A DNA stretch of 64,000 nucleotides. It comes from an uncultured Chloroflexales bacterium. GTDB lineage: Bacteria; Chloroflexota; Chloroflexia; Chloroflexales; Chloroflexaceae. Below, piece by piece: positions 36,001-45,295 of this stretch; position 1 is the first letter of the stretch; every line of letters begins with the position of its first letter. Both the position numbers and the translations under genes were made by a program. The DNA lies in NCBI GenBank assembly GCA_937902315.1, contig CALGUG010000012.1, positions 248,001 through 312,000 of the forward strand. The letters run 5' to 3'. Under the pieces are notes generated by a model. The model had not been told where the DNA came from and did no database searches. It saw only the letters and a program-made list of their open reading frames with translations.

Positions 36001-37236
36001 ATGGAAACAAAGGCGATCCTGATCGATTCTCTCTTTAAATCGTTTGGCGATACAACAGCTTTACACGATTTTTCGCTCAGCATTCCAACTGGTGAAGTGT
36101 ATGGCCTGCTCGGCCCATTTGGAGCTGGCAAATCGACCTTACTCCATATCTTGCTCGGCTTGATCCACCCATCGCGCGGCTGGATCGAGGTCTTCGGTCA
36201 GGCTGAACGCGAGCACATGCGCTCGCGAATCGGCTATATGCCCGAGCGCGCCCAAATGCACCCCCGCTTCCAAGTGCGCGAGTACCTACGTTTCTTGGGC
36301 AGTTTCGACGATCTGTGGGGCAAAGAGCTTGAAGAGCGGATCGACCAGCTTTTGAGCCGTTTCGGTTTACAAGAGCTGGCCAAAACCCATATCGGCCAGC
36401 TCTCACGGGGCGCCCAACAACGCCTCGCCCTAGCCCAAGCGCTCCTCAACGATCCCGATCTGCTGATTCTCGATGAACCATTTACCGGGCTTGATCCTGC
36501 GGCCCAGCAAGATATGCTTGAATTGTTGAACGATCTGCGCGCCGATCAACGCACTATGCTGGTAGCGACTCCCTACTTCCCGGGTATCGAACAGATCTGT
36601 GATCGGGTTGGGATAATGTTCAAAGGACGGCTGCTGGCCCAAGCCAATGCGGAACAGATTCGCCAACCAGCCCACAACATGCGCATTCGAGTCGAGCGCC
36701 TTTCATACACCCTGCAAGGTCAGCTTGCACAGCTTGGGCCGCAAGTGATCTGTCACGAAAACGAGATTCTCTTACGCCCCAATAGCAGCGAGCTTCAAGC
36801 CCAAGTGATGCGTCTCTTGCTCGATGCCGGAGCACATGTGATCTCGATGCAACCCGATCAGCAGGCGCTTGAACTACTCTACACCCAAGTGTTGCGCGGC
36901 GAATATGTCGAGACAGCGCCCGAGAATCAGGTCTATATTGCTGCTCAGCCCGACAACTACGATCCGCTACAGCAATTCGCACCACCAGAACGGCGCAACA
37001 AACCGCTCAACCAGCCGGATCCTAGTGATCAATCGGCGGCCCAAGCGCCCGAAACCGCTTCATCGGAGCCAAGCCCAACAGCGCAAGCAGCCGCTGCGCC
37101 CGCCGATGAGCAGCCAGCAGCCCCAGCGCCGCAAGCAGCAGCGCCTAAAATACCACCAGCATCGCCTGCACAGCCAAACGATAGCGATGCGCTCTTGCGC
37201 GAACTGCTTCAAGGTGGGGAACATACGAAAGAGTAA
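36001..37236 (+). CDS. ABC-2 type exporter ATP-binding protein with Pro/Ala-rich tail
   Basis: 411 residues from ATG 36001 (GGAAG five bases before); the frame also opens at TTG 35989. Walker A GPFGAGKSTLL (Phe where Asn or Asp is usual), signature LSRGAQQRLALAQAL, Walker B LLILDEPFTGLDPAAQQ; the H-loop position reads VATPYFPG rather than a histidine. The tail from about 320 on is low-complexity Pro/Ala/Gln and ends in NDSDALLRELLQGG. It probably pairs with the ABC-2 permease at 37440, despite the repeat element lying between them. Confidence 0.85.
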   Translation: METKAILIDSLFKSFGDTTALHDFSLSIPTGEVYGLLGPFGAGKSTLLHILLGLIHPSRGWIEVFGQAEREHMRSRIGYMPERAQMHPRFQVREYLRFLGSFDDLWGKELEERIDQLLSRFGLQELAKTHIGQLSRGAQQRLALAQALLNDPDLLILDEPFTGLDPAAQQDMLELLNDLRADQRTMLVATPYFPGIEQICDRVGIMFKGRLLAQANAEQIRQPAHNMRIRVERLSYTLQGQLAQLGPQVICHENEILLRPNSSELQAQVMRLLLDAGAHVISMQPDQQALELLYTQVLRGEYVETAPENQVYIAAQPDNYDPLQQFAPPERRNKPLNQPDPSDQSAAQAPETASSEPSPTAQAAAAPADEQPAAPAPQAAAPKIPPASPAQPNDSDALLRELLQGGEHTKE

Positions 37237-37239
37237 GTG

Positions 37240-37407
37240 ATTACGAAATCCGTTCGAATCGTCAGTTTTAGGGAGGTCTGTCGGCACACAACTACACGCC
37301 TCGTTTGATGGGCGGGATGCTGATAGCCGAAGGCGGACGCGCCAAGGACCTGCTTCTTGGGGCAGAACCTAGCCGCAGTAATCTGAAAAAACAGGCGGAT
37401 TTGCTAT
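37240..37407 (+). repeat. Long family A element (left copy flanking the ABC-2 permease)
   Basis: 168 bp with ends ATTACGAAATCCG and CGGATTTGCTAT (37396-37407). Contains GGGAGGTCTGTCGGCACACA, CGCCTCGTTTGATGGGCGGG and the core TAGCCGAAGGCGGACGC (37324-37340). It recurs in inverted orientation at 38207-38370, with the same unusual AAGG core variant. Confidence 0.75.
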
Positions 37408-37439
37408 GATGTCAGAGCGTTTCTAGCGAGGATAGAGCT

Positions 37440-38207
37440 ATGCATGTCGTGCAGCGGCTTCTACGTTTTAGCTTATTCACACTGCTCGATTACCTGCGCA
37501 GTGGACGTATCTTGATCGAGATTTTGATCATGCTGGGCTGCTTTTATCTATTCCTTTGGCCGCGCAACGATGAAGCGCTCACGGTCGAGAACTTCTTCTC
37601 GGTCGCCGGTTTGTTCAGCGTGATCTTGACCTTAGTGAGCGTGAATACGTTCTTGGGGCTAGCCAATCGTCCGCAAGCCCATCTCTTGCTGACGCGACGA
37701 ATCGGGCGGATCGGCTATCTTTTGGGCACCTACATTGCGGCATTGATCGTAGTGGTAGGAGCCTATTTTGTGCTGAGTCTGCTGGCGGCTCTGTTCAGCC
37801 AGATCGAAGAGTTCGCTCTAGGCGCGTGGATCTTGGGAACATTACCGCTGTGTCTGAACATCGCGCTGTTCGGGGCGCTCGTGATGCTGCTCTCGTCGCT
37901 GGTGCTCAGCGGAGGCTGGCGACTGGTGATCTTAGCTATGATCGCTATCGCCCTCTCGGATACAATGATCACCGGGCCGCTCGAAAGCGAACTGCCCGCA
38001 GCGCTGCTCTCGGGCCTATCGGCGCTGCAAACCCTCTTCAGTTGGCCGCTCGTTCCGCCCTTTTTCGCCTACGAATTGGCGATCACCCGCGACTACTCTA
38101 ACAATGCGCTCTTGATTTTGCTCGCCCAATTTTTGCTGATCATCGCGCTGCTGGGCTTAGCGCTCTATTCGTTTGAACGGCGCGATCTACAGTTCAGTAA
38201 TACCTGA
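37440..38207 (+). CDS. ABC-2 type exporter permease
   Basis: 255 residues with six hydrophobic helices (for example LIEILIMLGCFYLFLW and AALIVVVGAYFVLSLLAALF), the pattern of ABC-2 membrane proteins that work with ATPases like the one encoded upstream. The substrate is unknown. The gene is bracketed by two inverted family A repeats; the right one starts at the last base of the stop codon. Confidence 0.75.
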   Translation: MHVVQRLLRFSLFTLLDYLRSGRILIEILIMLGCFYLFLWPRNDEALTVENFFSVAGLFSVILTLVSVNTFLGLANRPQAHLLLTRRIGRIGYLLGTYIAALIVVVGAYFVLSLLAALFSQIEEFALGAWILGTLPLCLNIALFGALVMLLSSLVLSGGWRLVILAMIAIALSDTMITGPLESELPAALLSGLSALQTLFSWPLVPPFFAYELAITRDYSNNALLILLAQFLLIIALLGLALYSFERRDLQFSNT

Positions 38208-38370
38208 TACCAAATCCGTTTGCTTTCTTCTGATTGTTGCGGCTAGGGTGTGCCCAACAAGCAGGTCCTTGGCGCGTCCGCCTTCGGCTATCAGCATCCC
38301 GCCCATCAAACGAGGCGTGTAGCTGTGTGCCGAAACCTTCCTAAAACCGACGATTCACACAGATTTCGTT
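38207..38370 (-). repeat. Long family A element (right, inverted copy)
   Basis: Begins with ATACCAAATCCG (38207-38218) at the stop of the permease gene and ends near CAGATTTCGT (38360-38369), 13 bp before the LacI gene's stop codon. Core GCGTCCGCCTTCGGCTA at 38274-38290. Collinear with, and inverted to, the 37240-37407 copy. Confidence 0.75.
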
Positions 38371-38382
38371 TAAAGCACGCAC

Positions 38383-39426
38383 TTAGCGAAGCAGGGAGCT
38401 TCCACACGAACGGCGTACCAACAGCTCAGACGGCAACACTACACGACGGGCTGGCCCTGGTGCGCTGCGGTCGATCCGCTCGAACAGAAATTGGGCTGCA
38501 ATCGTTCCAAAACGGCGAGCGGGCTGGGCCAAGACCGTCAAAAAGGGATCGATAGCCGAAGCCAGCTCGATATCGTCGAAACAGACCACCGCCATATCTT
38601 CAGGAATGCGCAACTGCGCTTGGCGCAGCGCCTCGATCACCCCGATACAGATCAGATTGTTGCTTGCCACCACTGCGGTCGGACGTCGCTCGGCAGGCAG
38701 GGCCAGCAGTTCGGCCATGCCGACTTGAGCGGGGCCGCGTCGATAGCTACACTCTTTGGCAAGTTCGGGATCGAAGGGGATATCGTACTCTTCCAGAGCG
38801 CGCCGATAGCCAGCTAAACGTTGGCGCGCGGTCGGCACATCGTAGCTGCCGTTGACCAGCGCGATCCGACGGTGGCCCAATTTGATCAGATGCTCAGTCA
38901 AGACTCGCGCACCCTCGACGCTATCGCCCATCACCACATCGGCCTGAATCGACTCGATCTCGCGGTCGATCAGCACAAAGGGGTTGTTACGGCGTTGCAG
39001 CAGTTTCAATGTTTCGAGCGAGCCAGAACCGGCTGGCGCGATCAACAAGCCATCGATGCGTTTGCCGATCAAGGCTTGCACATACTGGCGCTCTTTTTCT
39101 ACCGACTCGTCGCTATTGCCGATAATAACGGTATAGCCGTTGCGCTGAGCCATGTCTTCTACACCGCGCAGCAGCATGGTGAAAAAGGGGTTGTTGATAT
39201 CGCTGACGATCAGGGCGATGGTGCGCGTGCGTCCATGCAGCAGACCACTCGCAAGGGCATTTGGCACATAGCCCAGTTCGAGGATAGCCTGTTCGACACG
39301 CTGACGAGTCGCGGGAGCCACCCGCTCGGGTGTATTGGTCACGCGCGAAACCGTCATAGCCGAAACCTTAGCGCGAGCGGCAACCTCTTGGATTGTGACA
39401 GCTGATTTACGTCGCTTCTCTGGCAT
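38383..39426 (-). CDS. LacI/GalR-family transcriptional regulator
   Basis: 347 residues. N-terminal HTH VTIQEVAARAKVSAMTVSRVTNTPERVAPATRQRV (about 10-44) with the hinge LHGRTRTIALIVSDINNPFFTMLLRG. The periplasmic-binding-like effector domain follows with DGLLIAPAGSGS, LGHRRIALVNG, TAVVASNNLICIGVIEALR and VVCFDDIELASAIDPFLTVL. It probably represses the divergent zinc dehydrogenase gene in response to a sugar or sugar acid. Confidence 0.95.
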   Translation of the reverse strand: MPEKRRKSAVTIQEVAARAKVSAMTVSRVTNTPERVAPATRQRVEQAILELGYVPNALASGLLHGRTRTIALIVSDINNPFFTMLLRGVEDMAQRNGYTVIIGNSDESVEKERQYVQALIGKRIDGLLIAPAGSGSLETLKLLQRRNNPFVLIDREIESIQADVVMGDSVEGARVLTEHLIKLGHRRIALVNGSYDVPTARQRLAGYRRALEEYDIPFDPELAKECSYRRGPAQVGMAELLALPAERRPTAVVASNNLICIGVIEALRQAQLRIPEDMAVVCFDDIELASAIDPFLTVLAQPARRFGTIAAQFLFERIDRSAPGPARRVVLPSELLVRRSCGSSLLR

Positions 39427-39495
39427 GCCTTCTATCGATCACATCCTCATTTGACGAAGCTTATTCTGTTCGAATGATAGGCGAAAACCGGGGCA

Positions 39496-39555
39496 CGGTC
39501 AACCGCCGCAAGCACGCTGGCCCGTTTGACCGCATGCTAACGCCCGTGCTATAGT
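39496..39555 (+). promoter_or_regulatory. Dehydrogenase promoter overlapped by an inverted repeat (possible LacI-family operator)
   Basis: TTGACC (39526-39531) and TATAGT (39550-39555), 18-base spacer. The -35 is inside the inverted repeat CGGTCAA (39496-39502)/TTGACCG (39526-39532), placed for repression by the divergent LacI-type protein. The 23-base gap between arms is wider than a classic LacI operator. Confidence 0.45.
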
Positions 39556-39625
39556 TGCGCCATCCAAGCGACAAGGCGGATGCTCACCGCCTCAGCATTT
39601 CAAAAGAATAAAGAGAGTAGCTCGT

Positions 39626-40651
39626 ATGCGAACGATTATTTTGCAAGAACCCGGCCGTTTTGAATTCACAGACAGCCCTGAGCCAAGTGAGATCGGCCCC
39701 GGCCAAGCCTTGGTGCGCGTTCAGCGCGTCGGCGTCTGTGGCACCGATATCCATGCTTTCTTCGGGCGCCAGCCCTTTTTTGAATATCCACGCATCCTTG
39801 GCCACGAACTTGGCGTCGAAGTTGTGGCAGTAGCGCCCGATGTCACGGGTTTGCGCCCGGGCGACCGCTGTGCCGTCGAGCCCTACCTCAACTGCGGGAC
39901 CTGTATCGCGTGCCGCCAAGGACGCACCAACTGCTGCGCCAATCTCAAAGTGTTGGGCGTGCACACCGACGGAGGCATGCGCGACTATATCGTTGTGCCA
40001 GCCAACAAGCTGCACGTCGCCAATAGTCTGAGCTTCGAACAACTGGCCTTGGTTGAAACTCTGGGTATTGGAGCACACGCCGTTAGCCGAGCTGGTCTGC
40101 AGCAAGATGAGTGGGTCTTAGTGATCGGAGCAGGCCCGATCGGCCTAGCTACCATGCAATTCGCCCATCTGGCGGGCGCAAAGGTGATCGCACTCGATAT
40201 CAGCGACGAGCGGCTGGCCTTCGCAGCACAACAAGGCACGGCCCACTACTGCATCAACGGCCAGAACGACCCGATGCCGCGCCTACTCGAACTGACCGAT
40301 GGCGACCTGCCCACCGCCGTCTTCGACGCAACCGGCAACCCCAAGTCGATGGAACGAGCCTTCGATTACGTTGCTTCAACCGGCAAATTGACCTTTGTCA
40401 GCCTTGTGCAAGGCGAGATCAGCTTCAACGACGCTGCCTTCCACCGCCGCGAGCTGACCTTGTTTGCGACCCGCAACGCGCTCGCCAGCGACTTCAAAAA
40501 CATCATCGCAGAGATCGAGGCCGGACGCATCGATACCCGCCCTTGGCTGACACACCAGGCCAATGCCCGAGACTTCCCAGAAGCCTTCCAAGCGTGGCTC
40601 AAGCCCGATGCCAAACTGGTGAAAGGGATCATTTGCTTCAATCAAGACTAA
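39626..40651 (+). CDS. Zinc-dependent medium-chain alcohol/polyol dehydrogenase
   Basis: 341 residues. Catalytic zinc ligands in RVGVCGTDIHAFFG and LGHELGVEVV. The structural zinc cysteines are in NCGTCIACRQGRTNCCANLK. The NAD-binding motif is VLVIGAGPIGLATMQFAHLAGA. Closest in motif style to L-galactonate/sorbitol-type sugar alcohol and sugar acid dehydrogenases; the substrate is a guess. The divergent LacI regulator suggests induction by a carbohydrate. Confidence 0.93.
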   Translation: MRTIILQEPGRFEFTDSPEPSEIGPGQALVRVQRVGVCGTDIHAFFGRQPFFEYPRILGHELGVEVVAVAPDVTGLRPGDRCAVEPYLNCGTCIACRQGRTNCCANLKVLGVHTDGGMRDYIVVPANKLHVANSLSFEQLALVETLGIGAHAVSRAGLQQDEWVLVIGAGPIGLATMQFAHLAGAKVIALDISDERLAFAAQQGTAHYCINGQNDPMPRLLELTDGDLPTAVFDATGNPKSMERAFDYVASTGKLTFVSLVQGEISFNDAAFHRRELTLFATRNALASDFKNIIAEIEAGRIDTRPWLTHQANARDFPEAFQAWLKPDAKLVKGIICFNQD

Positions 40652-40828
40652 CAAAAGCGCAACCTAAAGATTACAATGAGTGTTTGCAGGCGCATGCTAC
40701 AATAGGCTCAAAACTTGCATAGGCACCTAGGTTTTTGTCTTTTGTATGCGGAATGATTGTCTCTAAGAGAGGATTGTTCCATTCGGAATTCCAAACGCAG
40801 TTCTAGCTTGGAGAGAGGCGGTCACCCC

Positions 40829-41374
40829 ATGGATATTTTTCTCATCATACTGATCATCGGCTGTATAGCAATAGGCTTCTTTCAGGGGATGATCCGTGTC
40901 AGTATTGCGATTGTCGCCCTCTATTTAGGCTTAGTCCTTGCAGCCCTCTACTATCCGTCGCTGGGCGGCTTCTTCGCACGTAATTTCGATACCACCCGTG
41001 CGGTTGGCGAATACGTTGGTTTTGCACTTGTCCTCTTTATAGCGTTTGTCGTTTTGCTCATCGCTGGTGCTTATACCTTCCGTTACGCTACACTACCGGG
41101 CCAATTACAATACCTCGACCGTATTTTTGGCACAATCTTTGGTCTGCTCTTGGGCGCTTTTTTGATCGGTATCTTCGCCAGTTATCTCTACACCATGCTG
41201 ATCATACGCGATGCAGCGCCCGATCTGCCAATCATGGATTCACTGGTGAGAAGTGTACGACGTTCGATCCTGATCGACTTCTTTATGCGAACCGTATTGC
41301 CGCAAACCTATGCGATTCTCGATCCAATCTTGCCGCAAGGCGTCGAATTGATCTTCAAGGCCCAATCGCAATAA
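40829..41374 (+). CDS. cvpA: CvpA-family membrane protein
   Basis: 181 residues from ATG 40829 (GAGAGAGG upstream); the longer frame from 40757 adds a polar leader unlike the family. Four hydrophobic segments: DIFLIILIIGCIAIGFFQGM, IAIVALYLGLVLAALYY, VGFALVLFIAFVVLLIAG and FGLLLGAFLIGIFASYLY. The R-x-F-G-T-I-F-G-L-L-L-G pattern is the CvpA signature. In E. coli CvpA is linked to colicin V production and envelope stress; the molecular role is unclear. It precedes mutS2, a pairing seen in several phyla. A possible extended -10 TGC-TACAAT lies at 40695-40703. Confidence 0.88.
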   Translation: MDIFLIILIIGCIAIGFFQGMIRVSIAIVALYLGLVLAALYYPSLGGFFARNFDTTRAVGEYVGFALVLFIAFVVLLIAGAYTFRYATLPGQLQYLDRIFGTIFGLLLGAFLIGIFASYLYTMLIIRDAAPDLPIMDSLVRSVRRSILIDFFMRTVLPQTYAILDPILPQGVELIFKAQSQ

Positions 41375-41401
41375 GACAGCGATCACTAACAAGGCGTTTT
41401 G

Positions 41402-41565
41402 ATACTACATCCGTTTAAAGACTCGTACTCTCGTAACACAGACAATTGAAAACTGGAAAAGAACCTGAGAGACTTCGCGCGATCGTGCGAAGTCTCTCAC
41501 AATAGAGGTAGTTAAGTTCCACTCTGGCCCAAGCAAAACAGAAAGTGTTCAAGCACACTTGGTAT
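41402..41565 (-). repeat. MITE-like repeat, family B (copy 3)
   Basis: Ends ATACTACATCCG (41402-41413) and ...ACTTGGTAT (to 41565), TA at both borders. Internal hairpin TGAGAGACTTCGC (41466-41478)/GCGAAGTCTCTCA (41487-41499). Family motif in reverse complement: GTTCCACTCTGGCCC. Confidence 0.7.
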
Positions 41566-41571
41566 CAAAGG

Positions 41572-41598
41572 GAATGCCTGAAGAGGGCATTCTTTTTT
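41572..41598 (+). terminator. Rho-independent terminator
   Basis: GAATGCC (41572-41578)/GGCATTC (41586-41592) followed by TTTTTT. It lies 200 bp after cvpA, just past the inserted repeat, and probably terminates cvpA transcription. Confidence 0.75.
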
Positions 41599-41718
41599 CT
41601 GGATCCAAATCAGGCCTTGTACCGAAGCTAAGCGGCCCAGAAGTGTGTATACTAGAGGGTAGCTGATAGGAAAGTACGCACTCGACGGTTGGCATTGTTG
41701 TGTATTAAATGAGTTTTT

Positions 41719-44280
41719 ATGATTTCAGAACACACTCTTACCATTTTAGAGTTTCCAAAAATATTGCAAAAGCTTGCGAGCTATACCTCGTTTTCGGCCA
41801 GCCGCGAATTGGCAAACCAATTACGGCCTAGCACCGATATCGACGAAGTTCGCGCTCGTCAACAGCGCACCGAAGAGTGCCGTCTTTTGCTTGACGAACA
41901 TTCGGAAGTAACCATCGGTGGCGCTCGCGATATACGCCCCTATGCCCAGCGCGCCCGACGTGGCGGTGTGCTCGAAGCGAGCCAACTGATGGAGGTCGGC
42001 GCGACGCTGGTTAGTATGCGGCGCTTGCACGTGCTGTTGCGCAAGCAAGATCCCGAACAGTTCCCGTTTCTCAGTTTGATCGCGCACAATTTGCCGCAGC
42101 TGCCCGCGATCGAGCAGAGCATCGAACGCACGATCGGCGACGACGGCAGCGTGCTCGACAGTGCCAGCCCAACCTTGGCGCGCCTGCGCTCCGAGATTCG
42201 CATCGCCTTCTCTCGTCTGCAAGAGAAGCTGCAGTCGATGCTGACCTCAAGCGAGTATGCCAGCGCCCTGCAAGAGCCGATCATCACCATGCGCAATGGG
42301 CGCTATGTGGTTCCGGTCAAAGCGGGTCAACGCCGCACAATTCGCGGTCTGGTGCACGACCAATCTGGCAGCGGCGCTACGCTCTATATCGAGCCATTGG
42401 CGGTGGTCGAGCAAAATAACCGCTGGCGCGAGTTGCAGATGGCCGAGCAGGAAGAAATCAACCGCATTTTGGCAGCCCTTTCCGAGCAGATCGGAGAGGC
42501 GGCCAGCGAAATCATCGCTGGTGTCGAAGCACTGGCACTGCTCGATCTCTTCTTCGCCCAAGCCAAATACGCCAACGCCCTGCGCGCCACCCAGCCCGAG
42601 ATCGTGGCTTGGGATGCCGAGCTGCCCGAGCTTGAGCGCATCAGCAAAGGTGGCGACGATAGACCACCAACATCGCGTGCACCCTTGGTATTGAACGCAG
42701 CTCGCCACCCCTTGCTCGATCAAAGCACGGTGGTGCCAACCGATATGGAGTTGGGCGGCGATTGGAATTTGCTTTTGATTACCGGCCCCAATACAGGTGG
42801 TAAGACGGTCGCTTTAAAAACAACCGGTCTATTGGTCTTGATGGCCCAAGCAGGTCTCCATATCCCGGTTGCGGCGCCGTCGCGCATTCCAGTCTTCAGC
42901 CAGGTGTTCGCCGATATCGGCGATGAGCAAAGTATCGAGCAGAGCCTAAGCACCTTCTCGTCGCACATGACCAATATCATTCGGATCTTGCGCGCCATCG
43001 ACGAGCCGCCCGTTCCCGAGCAGGCTGGCAGCGATCCGAGCAACTGGTACAACGTGTTGAGCGAAGAACATGGGCCTGCTCTGGTGCTGTTGGACGAGCT
43101 GGGTGCGGGCACCGATCCGGTCGAGGGCGCCGCTCTCGCCCGCGTGATCATCGAGCGCTTGCTCGAACGCGGCTGTTTGGGCATCGCCACGACCCACTAC
43201 GCCGAGCTGAAAGCCTTCGCTTACAGCACCGAGGGCGTGCAGAACGCTTCGGTCGAGTTCGATATCGAAACACTCGCGCCGACCTACAGGCTGACGATCG
43301 GTATTCCCGGGCGTTCGAACGCACTGGCGATCGCCCAGCGTCTCGGCCTTGACGAAGAGCTGATCGAGCGGGCGCGCAACAGCGTCTCGCGCGAAGATGC
43401 TCAAGTCGAAGATCTGTTGGCGGGCATTCACAAAGAGCGTGCCGAAGCGGCAGCCGAGTTGGCCCGCGCCGAAGCCCTACGCGCCGATGCCGAAAAGTAT
43501 CGCGAGCGTTTGGCTAACGAGTTGGCCGAATTCGAGGCCCAGCGCCAAGCGCGCGAAGAGGCCGCCCAGAACGAGCTTGAGCAGGAGTTACGCGAAGTAC
43601 GCAGCCAACTGCGCCGTCTGCGCGATGACTTCCGCAGCGTTTCGTTGACGCGTCAGTGGCTCGAAGAGGCCGAGCAGCGCGTCGAAGAGACCAAGAACAA
43701 GGTGGCGAGCCGCAAAGAGCGCAGTGAGAAGCGCAAACAGGCCGAGGCCCAAGCTCGCACCTTGGCCCAAATGGGCAGCACCCAAGAAGCTCCGAGTCAG
43801 CCAGCAGCGCCGCGCCCCTTGGAGGTCGGCGACTACGTCTTGGTACGTTCGGTTGGCCTAAGCGGCGAGATCGTAGCGATCGACGAAGAGGAGCAGATAG
43901 CCGAAGTGCAGCTCGGCGGCTTCCGGGTACGAGCCGAACTGAAGGAGCTGCGTCGTGAGGCGCGCGATCCTAAAGAGGAGCGTAAACTAGCCTATCGAGC
44001 GCCCAAAGCAGTCAATCTGCCTCCGCCGCCCGATGTGAGCCTGAACTTCGATATGCGCGGTTGGCGCGCTGGCGAGGTGCAAGAGAAGCTCGACCGCTAT
44101 CTCAACGATGCCTATTTGGCCGGTCTGCCCCATGTGCGCCTGATCCACGGTAAAGGCACGGGTGCATTACGTCAAGTTGTGCGCGATGTGCTGCAAAGCC
44201 ACCCGCTGGTACACTCCTTTGGAAGCGGCGGCCAAGATGGCGGCGATGGCGTTACGATCGCGCGTTTAGTTGATCACTAA
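41719..44280 (+). CDS. mutS2: MutS2 family protein (DNA structure/ribosome-collision nuclease-ATPase)
   Basis: 853 residues, slightly longer than the usual ~785. N-terminal helical core; ATPase domain with Walker A GPNTGGKTVALKT starting near residue 356, DIGDEQSIEQSLSTFSSHM, and Walker B LVLLDELGAGTDPVEGAAL. A long coiled coil (about 560-690, rich in E/A/R), then a KOW-like segment (VGDYVLVRSVGLSGEIVAI). The C-terminal Smr domain has LNFDMRGWRAGEV and VRLIHGKGTGALR. MutS2 proteins bind branched DNA and limit recombination, and in Firmicutes also act on collided ribosomes. The Smr domain is the nuclease part. Starts at ATG 41719. Confidence 0.96.
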   Translation: MISEHTLTILEFPKILQKLASYTSFSASRELANQLRPSTDIDEVRARQQRTEECRLLLDEHSEVTIGGARDIRPYAQRARRGGVLEASQLMEVGATLVSMRRLHVLLRKQDPEQFPFLSLIAHNLPQLPAIEQSIERTIGDDGSVLDSASPTLARLRSEIRIAFSRLQEKLQSMLTSSEYASALQEPIITMRNGRYVVPVKAGQRRTIRGLVHDQSGSGATLYIEPLAVVEQNNRWRELQMAEQEEINRILAALSEQIGEAASEIIAGVEALALLDLFFAQAKYANALRATQPEIVAWDAELPELERISKGGDDRPPTSRAPLVLNAARHPLLDQSTVVPTDMELGGDWNLLLITGPNTGGKTVALKTTGLLVLMAQAGLHIPVAAPSRIPVFSQVFADIGDEQSIEQSLSTFSSHMTNIIRILRAIDEPPVPEQAGSDPSNWYNVLSEEHGPALVLLDELGAGTDPVEGAALARVIIERLLERGCLGIATTHYAELKAFAYSTEGVQNASVEFDIETLAPTYRLTIGIPGRSNALAIAQRLGLDEELIERARNSVSREDAQVEDLLAGIHKERAEAAAELARAEALRADAEKYRERLANELAEFEAQRQAREEAAQNELEQELREVRSQLRRLRDDFRSVSLTRQWLEEAEQRVEETKNKVASRKERSEKRKQAEAQARTLAQMGSTQEAPSQPAAPRPLEVGDYVLVRSVGLSGEIVAIDEEEQIAEVQLGGFRVRAELKELRREARDPKEERKLAYRAPKAVNLPPPPDVSLNFDMRGWRAGEVQEKLDRYLNDAYLAGLPHVRLIHGKGTGALRQVVRDVLQSHPLVHSFGSGGQDGGDGVTIARLVDH

Positions 44281-44301
44281 GCCTTTTAGTAGGCAACAAC
44301 C

Positions 44302-44354
44302 ACACAAGCACACAAGTAGGGTATAATTCCTATGGTGTGCTTGTGTTCTTTTTT
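44302..44354 (+). terminator. Terminator after mutS2
   Basis: ACACAAGCACAC (44302-44313) pairs perfectly with GTGTGCTTGTGT (44335-44346), followed by a T-run. The loop happens to contain GTATAATTCC. Confidence 0.8.
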
Positions 44355-44430
44355 GAGCTGCCAGCGCACTGGTGGTTAGGGTCGTCGGCCTAGGTCGAGA
44401 CTATTTCAGCAACAAAAGCGAGGCTTGTTT

Positions 44431-45090
44431 ATGTCGCAGTGGCTTGTCTTTCTCTTACTCATACTCGCCCTTGTGCTGCCGGTCATCGGCGCTGGTGTTC
44501 TACGCCTCTTATCGCCACGCCTCGATCTACGCAGCTTCTTGATCGGGGCCGCCCTGATCTTCGGCGTCTCTATCGGCAGCGTACTTGTGCTTTCGCGCAG
44601 CAATGTCGAAAGTTTGCGTATCGGCAATCTCACCCTGCTGCTGCCGCTCACCTCACCGCTGGCTGGCTCAGATATCGTGCCCGAGATCGAGCAAATGATC
44701 GATCAACCGATCGATGATTCATCTGGCGATCACCTGCATGATGCAGAACCTGCGCTTGAGCCAACAACTGTGCCAACCGCTGAGCCAACAACTGTACCAA
44801 CCGCCGAGCCGACTGCTGAGCCGACTGCAGAACCGACTGCTGAGCCGACTCCTGAGCCAACGCTTGAACCGACGCCAGAGCCGACTGTCGAGCCAACTCC
44901 TGAGCCGCCCGCAGAGCCGGTTGCTGAGCCAGAGCCACAGCAGCGCACCTATGTGGTTCAGCCGGGCGATACCTTGCGCAGCATCGCCGAGCAGTTCAAT
45001 GTTAGCGTGGCAGATATTATCGCTGCCAACAATCTTACAACTGCCGAAGCCGATGCGCTCTCGATCGGTCGCGAGCTGATTATTCCCTAA
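44431..45090 (+). CDS. Membrane-anchored LysM protein with Pro-Thr-Glu repeats
   Basis: 219 residues from ATG 44431. Two N-terminal hydrophobic segments (WLVFLLLILALVLPVIGAGV and LIGAALIFGVSIGSVLVL). A low-complexity stalk of E-P-T repeats (about 110-170; units of AEPT and PEPT) follows, then one LysM domain at the C-terminus beginning YVVQPGDTLRSIAEQFNVS with NNL..A..LSIGRELIIP. LysM binds N-acetylglucosamine polymers, so this is probably a peptidoglycan-binding envelope protein. The stalk is DNA-level repetitive and could vary in length. Confidence 0.88.
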   Translation: MSQWLVFLLLILALVLPVIGAGVLRLLSPRLDLRSFLIGAALIFGVSIGSVLVLSRSNVESLRIGNLTLLLPLTSPLAGSDIVPEIEQMIDQPIDDSSGDHLHDAEPALEPTTVPTAEPTTVPTAEPTAEPTAEPTAEPTPEPTLEPTPEPTVEPTPEPPAEPVAEPEPQQRTYVVQPGDTLRSIAEQFNVSVADIIAANNLTTAEADALSIGRELIIP

Positions 45091-45168
45091 AGCACAAGCG
45101 GCTCGATTTTGCCGCAAATCTCAGGCAGGCCCATACGCCAGCGTGCCTCACTCAATCTTGAGCAAAAC

Positions 45169-45204
45169 AAAACCTTCTGCCAACATTGGCGGAAGGTTTT
45201 TTAT
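45169..45204 (+). terminator. Terminator after the LysM gene
   Basis: AAAACCTTCTGCC pairs with GGCGGAAGGTTTT (one G-U) around AACATT, ending in a T-run. Confidence 0.8.
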
Positions 45205-45285
45205 ATCCAAGCGGCCAGGTCCCTTTCTTACAACAGGCTGCTAGCGCGTCCGCCTACGGCTATAAACAACAAGTTCCATCCATTC
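45205..45285 (-). repeat. Dispersed repeat family A (copy at 45.2 kb)
   Basis: Core GCGTCCGCCTACGGCTA at 45246-45262, preceded by the family flank AACAGGCTGCTA. Confidence 0.7.
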
Positions 45286-45295
45286 GCCTTCTATC

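Noticed and set aside
44322..44327. Promoter (TATAAT) between mutS2 and the LysM gene
   Set aside because: It lies in the loop of the mutS2 terminator and no -35 is present at a suitable distance.
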